DNA of 64,000 nucleotides from assembly GCA_947452675.1 (NCBI GenBank), contig CANGDL010000004.1, forward strand, positions 23,429-87,428. Reading direction: 5' to 3'. The stretch's first letter is position 1. Every line of letters begins with the position of its first letter. This DNA is from Microbacteriaceae bacterium. Lineage in GTDB: Bacteria > Actinomycetota > Actinomycetes > Actinomycetales > Microbacteriaceae. The translations under genes and the position numbers were made by a program. The notes beneath the pieces were generated by a model. The model searched no databases, was not told the origin of the DNA, and worked only from the letters and a program-made list of their open reading frames with translations. Of this stretch, positions 52,099 to 61,188 are shown one piece after another.

Positions 52099-54741
52099 TT
52101 ATGCCTCTTCTATTGCCTTCAGAATTACGTCGACCATGGCCACTTCTTCGCCTTCACCATAGCCAAGGGTTTCGATGCGACCAACAGCCTTTAGGTCTGT
52201 CTCAAGAAGTCTAAGACTGGTTAGCACCGCTGCCGGCGCCTCTAGAACAGCCGATTCAACGGCTGCCTTCATCGACACCTTGGCGTCTGACTTCGCCTTT
52301 CGAACACCAACTAGCGCACTAGAGGCAAGGCCGAGCAGAGAAGCGTTGGCCCCGTCCAAGCCTTCGGTCAGCTCTTCGGCGGTTGGCCAGGCTGCTCGGT
52401 GAATCGAACCGGCTTCGGTTTGCCACCAGCTCCAAACTTCATCGGTTGCGAACGGGAGGAATGGGGCAAACAGTCGCAACATGGTGTGCAATGCGCGTCG
52501 AAGTGTGATCGCGGCAGATGCTTGCTGTGCCGAGGTCAGGTCGCCATTAGCGTTGTAGGCGCGATCCTTTACAAGTTCGAGATAGTCGTCGGTGAACTTC
52601 CAGAAGAAGTGCTCGGCAAGCTCTAGGGCCTTGGTGTGGTCATAGCTTTCGAAAGCTGCAGTGGCGCCGCGAACTACGTCTGCAAGGCCGAGGAGTAGAG
52701 CCTGGTCGATTGGCTCGGTGACTTCGGTGTGCCCGGCTGGAACCTCAAACGAAAGTGAGAACTTAGCGGCGTTAAGCAACTTCACCGCTAGGCGACGACC
52801 TACCTTCATCTGACCCTCGTCGAATGCGGCGTCGGTGCCAAGACGAGCTGAAGCCGCCCAGTAGCGAACCGCGTCTGCACCATGGTTATCAATTGGTTCC
52901 GCCGGAACAACTACGTTGCCCTTTGACTTCGACATCTTCTTTCGATCAGGGTCAAGAATCCAGCCGGAAATAGCCGCGTTAGACCAAGGCAGTTGGCCAA
53001 ATTCCTGCTCAGAGCGCAAGACTGTTGAGAACAACCAGGTTCGGATGATGTCCTGGCCCTGTGGGCGCAAGTCATAAGGGAAGACAAGGTCGAACTTCTC
53101 AGGATCTTCGATCCAGCCACCCGCTAGCTGCGGGGTGAGCGAAGAGGTTGCCCAAGTGTCCATGATGTCCATCTCACCGATGAAACCGCCGGCGACACCA
53201 CGTTGAGCCTCAATAAATCCGGCAGGAACATCCGTGGATGGGTCGATCGGTAACTGCGATTCATCTGGAACCAGCGGCTTTTCGTAGTTGGCTTCGCCGT
53301 TGGCGTCCAGTTCATACCAAACCGGAATCGGAACACCGAAGAAACGCTGACGAGAAATCAGCCAGTCTCCGGTTAGACCATTTACCCAGTTTTCATAGCG
53401 AACACGCATGAAGTCGGGGCTGAAGTTCAGCTGCTTGCCAAGCTCAATCAGACGCTCACGGATGGCTGCATCGCGGCCACCATTGCGGATGTACCACTGG
53501 CGAGTCGAAACGATCTCGAGAGGCTTGTCACCCTTCTCGAAGAACTTTACATCGTGCTGAATTGGGCGAGGGTCGCCAACCATGTCGCCAGATTCCTTTA
53601 GGAACTCGACGATGGTCTGCTTGGCCGAGAAGATGGTCTTGCCAACCAATTCGCCGAAGACTTCCTTACCCTTGTCCGAGGTAATTACGTCTGGCATCTC
53701 GTCGTTGATTCGACCATCCCAGCCAATGATTGCGCGGTTTGGAAGGTCTAGTTCACGCCACCAGATCACGTCGGTTACGTCACCGAAAGTACAAATCATG
53801 GCGATTCCAGAACCCTTGTCGATCTGGGCCAGGCGGTGTGCAACGACAGGAACTTCAACGTCAAATAGGGGAGTGCGGACGGTCTTGCCAAACAGTCCCT
53901 GGTATCTCTCGTCATCTGGGTGCGCGACCAAGGCCACACAAGCAGGAAGCAATTCAGGTCGGGTGGTTTCGATAAAGATCTTGCCGCCATCCCAAAGTGC
54001 AGGGTCCACATTGAACCCGACGCGGTGATAAGCGCCAGGCTGCTCACGGTCTTCCAGCTCAGCCTGAGCAACTGCCGTGCGGAAAGTGACATCCCAAAGA
54101 GTTGGTGCCATCGACTGGTATGCCTCGCCGCGCTTCAGGTTGCCTAGGAACGCCTTCTGTGAAACCGCGAGAGCCGCTGGAGAAATGGTCTGGTAAGTCT
54201 GCTTCCAGTCGACCGATAGGCCAAGCTTGCGCCAAAGGGCTTCAAACTGCTTCTCATCTTCGGTGGTTAGTTTTTCACAAAGTTCGATGAAGTTTCTTCG
54301 TGAGATCGCAATCTGGTCTGCTGCCTTAGTACTCTTGTTGTCGCCGCCCTCGAAAGGTGGCACGAAGTTCTCGATGTAAGGCAGTGTTGGGTCGCAGCGG
54401 ACTCCGAAGAAGTTTTGAACACGGCGTTCGGTGGGTAGGCCGTTGTCATCCCAGCCCATTGGGTAGTAGACCTCTTTGCCTGTCATGCGCTTGTAGCGAG
54501 CAACGACATCCGTGTGAGTGTAGCTAAAGACGTGCCCGACGTGCAGTGAACCAGAAACCGTTGGCGGCGGTGTGTCAATAGAAAAGACCTGGGATTTGTC
54601 CACGCCGCGGTTGAAGTGATAGGTGCCGTCAGCCTCCCAGCGAAGCCCCCATTTTTCTTCTAGACCCTCGACTCCGACCTTGTCAGGTGCGGTTGCAGGT
54701 GCAAGAAAGTTGTTGGCTGAGCCTGAATGGGCATTAGTCAC
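52099..54741 (-). CDS. valS: Valyl-tRNA synthetase
   Basis: ValS, 880 residues, class I synthetase: HVGH at 67-70 (PPPTVSGSLHVGHVFSYTH), KMSKS near residue 602, editing domain between, C-terminal anticodon-binding helices. Length and start (GTG with GGAG upstream) are normal. It is divergent from ileS across 76 bases, and upstream of the M3 peptidase gene. Confidence 0.97.
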   Translation of the reverse strand: MTNAHSGSANNFLAPATAPDKVGVEGLEEKWGLRWEADGTYHFNRGVDKSQVFSIDTPPPTVSGSLHVGHVFSYTHTDVVARYKRMTGKEVYYPMGWDDNGLPTERRVQNFFGVRCDPTLPYIENFVPPFEGGDNKSTKAADQIAISRRNFIELCEKLTTEDEKQFEALWRKLGLSVDWKQTYQTISPAALAVSQKAFLGNLKRGEAYQSMAPTLWDVTFRTAVAQAELEDREQPGAYHRVGFNVDPALWDGGKIFIETTRPELLPACVALVAHPDDERYQGLFGKTVRTPLFDVEVPVVAHRLAQIDKGSGIAMICTFGDVTDVIWWRELDLPNRAIIGWDGRINDEMPDVITSDKGKEVFGELVGKTIFSAKQTIVEFLKESGDMVGDPRPIQHDVKFFEKGDKPLEIVSTRQWYIRNGGRDAAIRERLIELGKQLNFSPDFMRVRYENWVNGLTGDWLISRQRFFGVPIPVWYELDANGEANYEKPLVPDESQLPIDPSTDVPAGFIEAQRGVAGGFIGEMDIMDTWATSSLTPQLAGGWIEDPEKFDLVFPYDLRPQGQDIIRTWLFSTVLRSEQEFGQLPWSNAAISGWILDPDRKKMSKSKGNVVVPAEPIDNHGADAVRYWAASARLGTDAAFDEGQMKVGRRLAVKLLNAAKFSLSFEVPAGHTEVTEPIDQALLLGLADVVRGATAAFESYDHTKALELAEHFFWKFTDDYLELVKDRAYNANGDLTSAQQASAAITLRRALHTMLRLFAPFLPFATDEVWSWWQTEAGSIHRAAWPTAEELTEGLDGANASLLGLASSALVGVRKAKSDAKVSMKAAVESAVLEAPAAVLTSLRLLETDLKAVGRIETLGYGEGEEVAMVDVILKAIEEA

Positions 54742-54771
54742 GTGAAAGTCTCCAAAAAACGGGTTTATAAA
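54742..54771 (+). promoter_or_regulatory. Possible ileS promoter
   Basis: GTGAAA (54742-54747), 18 bases, TATAAA (54766-54771). The -10 matches five of six bases. It would give a leader of about 40 bases, too short for a T-box. Confidence 0.35.
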
Positions 54772-54817
54772 AGGTTAACATTGAAACGAGATTTCCTTAC
54801 AAGCCAGAAAGCCTTGA

Positions 54818-57800
54818 ATGTATCCCAAGAACAATGACTCGACAAAAGCCGCGCGCGAGGGTGTAAACCCAAGCCCATCGTTCCCGGCGGTTGAGCAGGG
54901 CATTCTCGCTTTTTGGAAGGGCGACGACACATTCCAAGCCTCGATCGACCAGCGCACCGCAGCCAATGCCGAGGAATTTGTCTTCTATGACGGGCCTCCG
55001 TTCGCCAACGGTTTGCCACACTATGGCCACCTGCTCACCGGCTACACGAAAGACATGGTTCCTCGTTTCAAGACCATGCAGGGTTACCGAGTCGAGCGTC
55101 GTTTCGGCTGGGACACTCACGGTCTACCAGCTGAGGTGGAGGCAGAGCGTCAGCTCGGCATTTCAGGCCGCCTCGAGATTGAAAAAGTTGGCATCGACAA
55201 GTTCAATGACGCTTGCCGCACATCCGTGTTGAAATACACCAAGGAGTGGGAGCAATATGTGACCCGCCAGGCGCGATGGGTTGACTTCGAGAACGATTAC
55301 AAGACTCTAGACACCGACTACACAGAGAGTGTCCTTTGGGCTTTCAAGGAGCTGCACAACAAGGGTCTGGTCTATGAAGGCTTCAAGGTTCTCGCATACT
55401 GTTGGCGGTGCGAGACTCCACTTTCCAACCATGAACTTCGCATGGATGATGAGGTCTACAAGAACCGTCAAGACCAAACCCTAACTGTCACGTTCCCGGT
55501 TTCTGAGGGTCAAGAACTTGAGGGTGTTCGACTCCTAGCCTGGACCACCACCCCTTGGACACTACCCACCAACTTCGCTTTAGCCGTCGGCCCAGAGATT
55601 GAATACGTAGTTGTGGCTGCCGGCCCGAATGGTGCTGCCGATGGCGGCCCGGCCGGGACAAAGTATCTATTGGCAAAGAATGTCCTTGCAGGGTTCGCCA
55701 AGGACCTAGGTTTCGATTCTGCTGACGAACTTGATGCCGCGATTATTGCAACTTATCTTGGTAGTGAACTCGGTGGTTTGAAATATGACCGTCTATTTGA
55801 CTACTACTCAGACCCAGCGAAATTTGATACCGCTAATGCCTGGACTGTGTTGGTTGATGACTATGTTGGTGACGGCGATGGCACCGGCATCGTTCACCAG
55901 GCGCCTGCCTATGGCGAAGACGACCAGAGAGTCTGTCTTGCTGCCGGAATCCCGACTTACATTTCGATCAATGACCGGGGTGAGTTCAACTCCATCATCA
56001 CCGACTTCGAAGGCCAACACGTATTCGAGGCGAACAAGCCAATCTCTCAACACCTAAAAGCGGCCGGCCGAGTCCTTCGTCAAGCCAGCTATGAGCACTC
56101 CTACCCGCACTGCTACCGCTGCAAGAGCCCGCTTATCTACAAGGCTGTCTCTTCTTGGTTCGTTGAGACCACCAAGTTGCGCGACCGCATGCTCGAGCTA
56201 AACCAGGAAATCGATTGGACTCCGGACCACACCAAGGATGGCTCGTTCGGAAAGTGGCTAGAGAATGTGCGCGACTGGGCAATCAGCCGCAACCGTTTCT
56301 GGGGCGCACCGATTCCGGTCTGGAAGTCCGACGATCCGAACTACCCACGCATCGACGTCTATGGCTCGATGGATGAGTTGGAGCGTGACTTTGGTGTAAG
56401 GCCAAGTGACTTTCACCGTCCTGTTATCGATGAATTGACTCGTCCAAACCCGGATGACCCGACTGGAAAGTCGACTATGCGTCGCGTGCCAGAAGTTCTA
56501 GACTGCTGGTTCGAATCAGGTTCGATGCCATTCGCGCAGGCGCACTATCCATTTGAGAACCGTGAATGGTTCGAGACTCACAACCCAGGCGACTTCATCG
56601 TCGAGTATGTGGGTCAGACTCGTGGCTGGTTCTATACCTTGCACGTTCTTTCAACCGCGCTTTTTGACCGTCCTGCATTCAAGTCAGCGGTTTCTCACGG
56701 CATCATTCTTGGCAACGATGGCCAGAAGATGTCTAAGTCGCTTCGCAACTACCCGGATGTAAACGAAGTATTCGATCGCGATGGCGCGGACGCGATGCGT
56801 TGGTTCCTGCTTTCAAGCCCGATCCTTCGCGGCGGAAACCTTGTCGTCACCGAGCAAGGCATCCGTGAGGGCGTTCGTCAGTTCTTGTTGCCACTCTGGA
56901 ACACCTGGTATTTCTTCTCGCTCTACGCAAACGCATCGGGCTACGAAGCCAAGCGTTCATTCGAAAGCTCGGATGTCCTAGATCGCTATCTGCTCTCGAA
57001 GACCCGTGATTTGATCGATGAGGTTGAAGGTCACTTCAATAAGTACGACTCATACTCGGCTGCCGCGACTCTTCGCGACTTTGCCGACGTTCTCACGAAC
57101 TGGTATGTGCGTCGCTCGCGCGACCGCTTCTGGGAGGGCTCAACTGAGGCCTTTGACACGCTTTACACCGTTCTAGAGATCCTTTGCCGAGTTGCAGCAC
57201 CTTTGCTTCCGATGGTTGGCGAAGAAATCTGGAAGGGTCTAACCGGTGGTCGGAGCGTGCACCTAGAAACCTGGCCAGATTCTTCGGAGCTTCCTCGAGA
57301 TGCAGCTTTGGTTTCGGCGATGGACCAGGTTCGCACTGTTAGTTCGGTGGCTTCGAGCTTGCGTAAGGCAAACGGTCTTCGTGTTCGCCTCCCGCTTGCA
57401 CAGTTGACCGTGGTTACTTCAAATGCGGCAGCACTCGGTGAATTTAGCGAAATTTTGGCAGAGGAGTTGAACGTAAAGTCTGTCAAGCTAGTAGAGCTTT
57501 CATTGGATTCAACGACCGAGTTCGGTGTTATCAAGCGTTTGACCGTTAACTCGCGCGCCGCTGGCCCTCGTATCGGTAAGAGCGTTCAGGCAGTCATCCA
57601 GGCCGCTAAGGCAGGGGATTGGTCGGAGCAAGAAGATGTGATCACCGTCGGTGGAATCGCACTCATCGAGGGCGAATTCACTATCGACCTAGTCGCTAAC
57701 GTGGCTGATGGCACTGATGACTCGGTTGTGACCGAGCACATCGGTATTTTGCCTGGCGGAGGGTTCCTCATCCTTGATGGCAAAGTGACTGCCGAACTCG

Positions 57801-58057
57801 CAGCTGAAGGTTTGGCTCGTGACGTGGTTCGAGCCGTTCAGCAAGCTCGCAAGGATGCTGGTCTCGACGTCAGTGACCGTATTCGCTTGACTCTTGAGGC
57901 GGCGGATGACGTTCTGGCAGCAGTGTCAGCACATAGCGAACTTGTAAAGAATGAGACCCTGACACTTGAACTCGAAACAGTCAGCAACTCGGCCCTGAGC
58001 AACGCAGTTACGGTTGGCGACGGCCAGCAGGTTCAGGTTTCGGTGAACAAGCTTTGA
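54818..58057 (+). CDS. ileS: Isoleucyl-tRNA synthetase (long type)
   Basis: IleS, 1079 residues, class I: HYGH at 68-71, KMSKS at 637-641, a large CP1 editing domain between and a long C-terminal domain. The size and [14 protein letters not shown] pattern fit the IleS2/eukaryote-like branch, which as a group tends to be insensitive to mupirocin. Start is ATG 54818 with a weak ribosome site. Its last bases overlap the TTG start of folC. Confidence 0.96.
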   Translation: MYPKNNDSTKAAREGVNPSPSFPAVEQGILAFWKGDDTFQASIDQRTAANAEEFVFYDGPPFANGLPHYGHLLTGYTKDMVPRFKTMQGYRVERRFGWDTHGLPAEVEAERQLGISGRLEIEKVGIDKFNDACRTSVLKYTKEWEQYVTRQARWVDFENDYKTLDTDYTESVLWAFKELHNKGLVYEGFKVLAYCWRCETPLSNHELRMDDEVYKNRQDQTLTVTFPVSEGQELEGVRLLAWTTTPWTLPTNFALAVGPEIEYVVVAAGPNGAADGGPAGTKYLLAKNVLAGFAKDLGFDSADELDAAIIATYLGSELGGLKYDRLFDYYSDPAKFDTANAWTVLVDDYVGDGDGTGIVHQAPAYGEDDQRVCLAAGIPTYISINDRGEFNSIITDFEGQHVFEANKPISQHLKAAGRVLRQASYEHSYPHCYRCKSPLIYKAVSSWFVETTKLRDRMLELNQEIDWTPDHTKDGSFGKWLENVRDWAISRNRFWGAPIPVWKSDDPNYPRIDVYGSMDELERDFGVRPSDFHRPVIDELTRPNPDDPTGKSTMRRVPEVLDCWFESGSMPFAQAHYPFENREWFETHNPGDFIVEYVGQTRGWFYTLHVLSTALFDRPAFKSAVSHGIILGNDGQKMSKSLRNYPDVNEVFDRDGADAMRWFLLSSPILRGGNLVVTEQGIREGVRQFLLPLWNTWYFFSLYANASGYEAKRSFESSDVLDRYLLSKTRDLIDEVEGHFNKYDSYSAAATLRDFADVLTNWYVRRSRDRFWEGSTEAFDTLYTVLEILCRVAAPLLPMVGEEIWKGLTGGRSVHLETWPDSSELPRDAALVSAMDQVRTVSSVASSLRKANGLRVRLPLAQLTVVTSNAAALGEFSEILAEELNVKSVKLVELSLDSTTEFGVIKRLTVNSRAAGPRIGKSVQAVIQAAKAGDWSEQEDVITVGGIALIEGEFTIDLVANVADGTDDSVVTEHIGILPGGGFLILDGKVTAELAAEGLARDVVRAVQQARKDAGLDVSDRIRLTLEAADDVLAAVSAHSELVKNETLTLELETVSNSALSNAVTVGDGQQVQVSVNKL

Positions 58058-59415
58058 GCGAGGAAACATACTGGGCAGAGCGTGCCGCCGAAGTCGAATC
58101 GGCACTCTTAGCTCGCGTCCCCGAGAACAAGATTCGCCCGCGCCTTGACCCGACTCGACGTTTGGTGGAGCTGCTTGGCGACCCGCAGAAAATCTACCGA
58201 ATCATCCATGTCACAGGCACTAACGGTAAGACCAGCACGACCAGGTTTATTGAACGACTGTTGCGTGAACACGGGCTTCGAACGGGTCGATTCACGAGCC
58301 CTCACCTTGTCAAGCTGAATGAGCGACTTTCGATTGATGGCGAGCCGGTTTCTGACGAGGCTTTGGTTGCCGCTTGGGAAGATATCTCACCAATTGTTGA
58401 AATCGTGGATGCCGAGTTGGCAGCAACAGACGAAGACCCATTGACCTTCTTCGAGGTGCTTGCAGTTTTAGGTTTCGCAGTCTTTGCCGATGCGCCCGTT
58501 GACGTATTGGTCCTAGAAGTCGGAATGGGCGGAGAGTGGGATTCCACAAATGTCGCCGACGGTGATGTCGCGGTCTTCGCGCCGATTTCTCTTGATCACA
58601 TGGATCGTTTGGGTAACACCATCGAAGAGATAGCCAAAACCAAATCAGGCATCATCAAGCCAGGTTCATTCGTAGTGTCAGCGGCTCAGCCAGCCGCAGC
58701 ACTTTCGGTTCTAAAGGCAAAGGCCGCAGAAACCGGAGAGTTCTTTGGAGCCTATGGCGCCGATTTCGAGGTCCTCGAATCCGTTCCAGACCTGCTCGGT
58801 CAGAAGGTAACAATTCGAACTCTGGCTGGCGAGTATGCGGATCTGAATCTCCCTGTGCATGGTTTCTATCAAGCTGAAAATGCAGCCCTTGCAATCGCAG
58901 CCGTGGAGGCGTTCCTTGGCGGCGGTCAGCAGCGAATCATGGATGACGTTGTACGCGCAGCTTTTGCCGACTTCTCATCACCTGGCCGTCTGCAGGTTGT
59001 CTCGCGTGACCCGTTGACCATCCTGGATGCTGCACACAACCCAAGCGGAGCAGATTCTCTGGTGGCAGCGCTGAAAACCAACTTCGGTTCTCCGTATGTG
59101 GTTGCCGTTATTTCGATTCTGGCCGATAAAGATGCCCGCGGGCTTTTGGAGGCATTGGATTCCTCAATCGTTGAAGTAATTGTGACCCAGTCAAGCTCTG
59201 CTCGCGCAATCCCAGCTGAGCAGTTGGCCGAACTGGCACGAGAGGTTTTTGGCGCGGATCGCGTCAAGATCCAACCGAACCCACAGTGGGCAGTGGCGGA
59301 GGCAGCGCTGGCTCTTCCAGATGGTCAGAATTCGGCCATCCTAGTTACCGGTTCCATCACACTTGTCGGAGAAGTTCTGGCCCTAAAGCAAATCGAAGCG
59401 GAGCAAGATGTCTAA
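58054..59415 (+). CDS. folC: Folylpolyglutamate synthase / dihydrofolate synthase
   Basis: FolC adds glutamate to dihydropteroate and to folates. The 453-residue Mur-ligase-type protein has the P-loop [14 protein letters not shown], the acidic/His patch ([22 protein letters not shown]) and a C-terminal domain with [10 protein letters not shown]. The start is TTG at 58054 overlapping the ileS stop (TTGA). It is followed by the DUF4233 gene, which overlaps by eight bases. Confidence 0.95.
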   Translation: MSEETYWAERAAEVESALLARVPENKIRPRLDPTRRLVELLGDPQKIYRIIHVTGTNGKTSTTRFIERLLREHGLRTGRFTSPHLVKLNERLSIDGEPVSDEALVAAWEDISPIVEIVDAELAATDEDPLTFFEVLAVLGFAVFADAPVDVLVLEVGMGGEWDSTNVADGDVAVFAPISLDHMDRLGNTIEEIAKTKSGIIKPGSFVVSAAQPAAALSVLKAKAAETGEFFGAYGADFEVLESVPDLLGQKVTIRTLAGEYADLNLPVHGFYQAENAALAIAAVEAFLGGGQQRIMDDVVRAAFADFSSPGRLQVVSRDPLTILDAAHNPSGADSLVAALKTNFGSPYVVAVISILADKDARGLLEALDSSIVEVIVTQSSSARAIPAEQLAELAREVFGADRVKIQPNPQWAVAEAALALPDGQNSAILVTGSITLVGEVLALKQIEAEQDV

Positions 59416-59836
59416 AGAAAAGAAGCCAAAGGTTCGCAATAAATCTACGAAACGCGCTCTCAGCTCGATTCTGATGGCATTTGAATCGCTGGTCGTGTTT
59501 TTTGCCACGCTGGTCGCATTCGGAACCAAAGCGCTCGGCCCAACCACAGAGAATGCCGCGACTGTATGGGCAGTTGGCCTAACCCTCGCTGTTGTATTCA
59601 TTGCCACTCCGGCGATTCTAGGAAAGCCAGGCTCGTATGCCTTCGGCTGGGCCCTTCAGATTGCAGTTGTTTTCAGCGGCGTTTGGGTGCCTCTGATGTA
59701 TGTGGTCGGAGGAATTTTCCTTTGCCTATGGATCTGGGCCATGGTCGCCGGCGGCACCATCGACAAGGCTCGCGCAGCCTATGAGCGCACACTTAGTCAA
59801 TACCCGGTCGAAAACACCGAAGCAAAGGAGCAGTAA
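59408..59836 (+). CDS. DUF4233 membrane protein
   Basis: A 142-residue protein with a basic N-terminus ([16 protein letters not shown]) and about four TM helices. It matches the DUF4233 family typically found between folC and ndk in actinobacteria (Rv2446c position). The function is unknown. It overlaps folC and ends right at the ndk start. Confidence 0.85.
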   Translation: MSKEKKPKVRNKSTKRALSSILMAFESLVVFFATLVAFGTKALGPTTENAATVWAVGLTLAVVFIATPAILGKPGSYAFGWALQIAVVFSGVWVPLMYVVGGIFLCLWIWAMVAGGTIDKARAAYERTLSQYPVENTEAKEQ

Positions 59837-60247
59837 ATGACTGACGCAACCCTAGTTCTGATCAAGCCGGATGGCGTGAAGCGAAATCTGATTGGTGAGA
59901 TCATTTCTCGATTGGAGGCCAAAGGCTACGTTGTGGCCGACTTGAAGAAGTTCACTCCATCACGTGAATTGTTGGCTGAGCACTATGCCGAGCATGAGGG
60001 CAAGCCTTTCTACGAACCACTTGTTGAGTTCATGAGCAGCGGCGATGTGGTTGCTATCAAACTGTTAGGTAATCGAGTTATCGAGGGATTCCGATCGCTT
60101 GCTGGCGCCACCGATCCGACATTGGCCGCACCTGGAACCATACGTGGCGACCTAGGACGAGATTGGGGTCTCAAGGTTCAGCAGAACCTAGTGCACGGCT
60201 CTGACTCGGCGCAATCGGCAGCACGCGAACTTCTTCTCTGGTTCTAG
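59837..60247 (+). CDS. ndk: Nucleoside diphosphate kinase
   Basis: Ndk balances NTP pools. The 136-residue protein has LVLIKPDGVKRN and the phospho-His motif NLVHGSDS with the active His near 118-119. AAAGGAG precedes the ATG. It closes the ileS-folC-DUF4233-ndk operon. Confidence 0.97.
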   Translation: MTDATLVLIKPDGVKRNLIGEIISRLEAKGYVVADLKKFTPSRELLAEHYAEHEGKPFYEPLVEFMSSGDVVAIKLLGNRVIEGFRSLAGATDPTLAAPGTIRGDLGRDWGLKVQQNLVHGSDSAQSAARELLLWF

Positions 60248-60253
60248 CAAAAC

Positions 60254-60285
60254 AAAAAAGGGGTCCCAATCGGGACCCCTTTTTT
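60254..60285. terminator. Two-way terminator between ndk and the VKOR gene
   Basis: AAAAAAGGGGTCCC, loop AATC, GGGACCCCTTTTTT: perfect stem with tracts on both sides. Ends ndk (plus) and the VKOR gene (minus, stop at 60296). Confidence 0.93.
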
Positions 60286-60295
60286 GTCTGGGTTT

Positions 60296-60919
60296 CTATT
60301 TCCAGAGAAGGTGCCACGACGACCAAAATCGCACAATGATGATTGCTGCGATTACCAGGTCAGTAGACAGAGCCCAAAGCCAGGTGCGCTCATACGCGCG
60401 GTCAAAGAATCCTGCGAATCTGATTGGAGTCTCAATGACGCCCTCACGCAACATGAAAAGCACGACCGTCCAGAACAAAGGAATCATTGCGATCCAGGCG
60501 ACCATGCAATAAGGGCAAAGAACGTTTATGACGAATGTGCTTTGAGTCCACAGCCAGACAACAAAAAGGAATCCCATGGTGATTCCAACCGTGAACATTC
60601 TCCAAAACCAGAGCGCGAACTTCGCGCCAGCAAGGATTGCTGCGCCAATGGCAATGGGAAATATGAAGGCTGCCAATCCGATAATCGGGTTTGGGAAACC
60701 CAGTAGGCGTGCTTGTTCTGTCAGCATGACTGATTTGCAAGAGATGAATGGGTTTAGATCGCAACTCAATGTTGCATTGGGATTGCTCGCCACGTGAAGG
60801 CGCTCAAGAATCAAGCTGAATGCTGCCAACCAGCCAATAATGCCGGTAACGATAAGGGTCCAAGCAAACTTCTTGCCTGGAGCAGGTATTACCTCTGATG
60901 ATGTCGATAGTTCGCTCAC
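60296..60919 (-). CDS. Vitamin K epoxide reductase (VKOR) family protein
   Basis: A 207-residue membrane protein with about five TM helices. The redox cysteines are Cys53 and Cys61 (SCDLNPFISCKSV) and the pair Cys135/Cys138 (CPYC). Bacterial VKORs re-oxidise DsbA-like thiol oxidases by passing electrons to quinone. There is no fused thioredoxin domain and no DsbA gene in the window. The GTG start appears leaderless, with a -10 box TAATAC seven bases upstream. Confidence 0.92.
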   Translation of the reverse strand: MSELSTSSEVIPAPGKKFAWTLIVTGIIGWLAAFSLILERLHVASNPNATLSCDLNPFISCKSVMLTEQARLLGFPNPIIGLAAFIFPIAIGAAILAGAKFALWFWRMFTVGITMGFLFVVWLWTQSTFVINVLCPYCMVAWIAMIPLFWTVVLFMLREGVIETPIRFAGFFDRAYERTWLWALSTDLVIAAIIIVRFWSSWHLLWK

Positions 60920-60926
60920 GGATTCA

Positions 60927-60956
60927 GTATTACACGCGTTGTAGATGACTTTTCAT
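60927..60956 (-). promoter_or_regulatory. Predicted leaderless promoter of the VKOR gene
   Basis: On the minus strand ATGAAA (60956-60951), 18 bases, TAATAC (60932-60927), then seven bases to the GTG start at 60919. No ribosome site lies between. It overlaps the proposed rne promoter on the other strand. Confidence 0.4.
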
Positions 60957-61188
60957 CCTTGTGGTGTCATACTTGGAATAGTTAAGCCAGACCACACCTG
61001 GTTCAACTCAAAGATTTAGCGAGAACTTGAGCGTAGAAGTCGCGTAAGACCCATCGGGCAGCGAGTGCCGCGAAAGAAAGTGGCTCGCATTTAGATTTGG
61101 TTGTTTGCAATCGCAGACGACACGGTTTACGCCTCAGGGCCTAGTGAGTGTGGCCTAGGTTTCAAAGGCAGCTTGGAGTGCACCAGAA
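60945..61188 (+). promoter_or_regulatory. Long structured leader of rne with possible promoter
   Basis: ATGACT (60945-60950), 17 bases, CATACT (60968-60973) could start transcription near 60980, giving a leader of about 210 bases. It contains possible stems such as GCGAG-TG-CC with GG-CTCGC (61058-61090 region) and CCTAG with CTAGG (61140-61160). RNase E messages are often self-regulated through their leaders; that role here is inferred. Confidence 0.35.

Noticed and set aside
54742..54817. T-box riboswitch before ileS
   Set aside because: Only 76 bases are available and no T-box sequence or specifier loop is visible.
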